Of a DNA stretch of 64,000 bases, positions 63,701 to 64,000 are shown piece after piece. The first letter of the stretch is position 1. Each line of letters begins with the position of its first letter. Both the position numbers and the translations under genes were made by a program. The stretch is from assembly GCA_014706295.1 (NCBI GenBank), contig JACSVZ010000002.1, positions 18,522,494 through 18,586,493 of the forward strand, given 5' to 3'. Source of the DNA: Lycocorax pyrrhopterus obiensis (lineage: Eukaryota > Chordata > Aves > Passeriformes > Paradisaeidae). The notes beneath the pieces are model-generated. The model searched no databases. It saw nothing but the letters and a program-made list of their open reading frames with translations, and was not told where the DNA came from.

Positions 63701-64000
63701 AGCTTTCTGTTTGGAGGGTATTGAAAGAACAATTGTTAGGAAATGAAAACTTCAGAGAAGCCTGAACCCTGAGGTAAAATAATGCAGATACCTTATTTAC
63801 CCATATCTCATTAGAATCCAAAAAGCAAAGGTATATTTCATATTGATAGCAAGTTATGAAACCATCACTATCAACTTAGTTACAGTCTAACAACTCTCAC
63901 ACTTTTAAGAAGAGTGGGAAGGGCACCCCACGAGAGAGAAACTGAGAAAGAAGACTCTATAGAACAGGACATCAGTACTAAGTAGAGAATAGGAGGAAAA
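57791..64000. other. Intergenic non-coding DNA to the window edge
   Basis: No gene, RNA gene or mobile element is recognised. Open frames are all about 106 codons or shorter and look random. A poly-T run lies at about 59590-59601. Confidence 0.5.

Noticed and set aside
1..64000. CRISPR arrays, operons, bacterial promoters and phage genes
   Set aside because: The window is vertebrate nuclear DNA. No spaced direct-repeat array or prokaryotic gene organisation is present.

Overview
The window looks like nuclear DNA from a bird, probably a songbird. It is mostly AT-rich non-coding sequence, with one spliced protein gene, one solitary tRNA gene, three CpG islands and a few retroelement remnants. 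The bird assignment rests on a CR1-type LINE tail, a tRNA-Ile-derived SINE with a CR1-like tail (resembling TguSINE1), and a 1.07-kb solo LTR of a kind I recognise from passerine genomes. All identifications are from memory of the families; no database search was run.

Left end (about 1-3.8 kb): a complete COMMD3 gene on the minus strand. I resolved eight coding exons with GT-AG introns. They join in frame to 193 codons plus a stop, about the same size as mammalian COMMD3 (about 195 residues). Its first exon lies in a CpG island with GC boxes, an E-box 30 bp upstream of the ATG and a short hexanucleotide repeat. In mammals BMI1 lies directly downstream of COMMD3 in the same orientation, so BMI1 is expected just beyond base 1, outside the window.

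4-32.8 kb: non-coding DNA holding a CR1 fragment near 4.1 kb, a purine tract facing a pyrimidine tract at 12.8-13.2 kb, the solo LTR at 15.8-16.8 kb and a GT microsatellite at 28.8 kb.

32.8-36.5 kb: two orphan CpG islands. The first carries an intact tRNA-Asn(GTT) gene with internal A and B boxes and a T4 terminator. The second has no gene I can name; it may be a promoter of a non-coding RNA or of an unrecognised transcript.

36.5-64 kb: again a gene desert, with an ATCC microsatellite, a young 98-bp tandem duplication, the SINE copy at 46.9 kb, a possible second LTR-like remnant near 57.6 kb, and stretches that look like candidate conserved regulatory elements. In mammals the interval beyond the COMMD3 promoter runs toward DNAJC1; I see no DNAJC1 exon here.

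I found no clearly novel biological system. The points most worth a second look are the orphan CpG-island pair with its tRNA, the duplicated splice donor in COMMD3, the recent tandem duplication and the LTR-like region near 57.6 kb.
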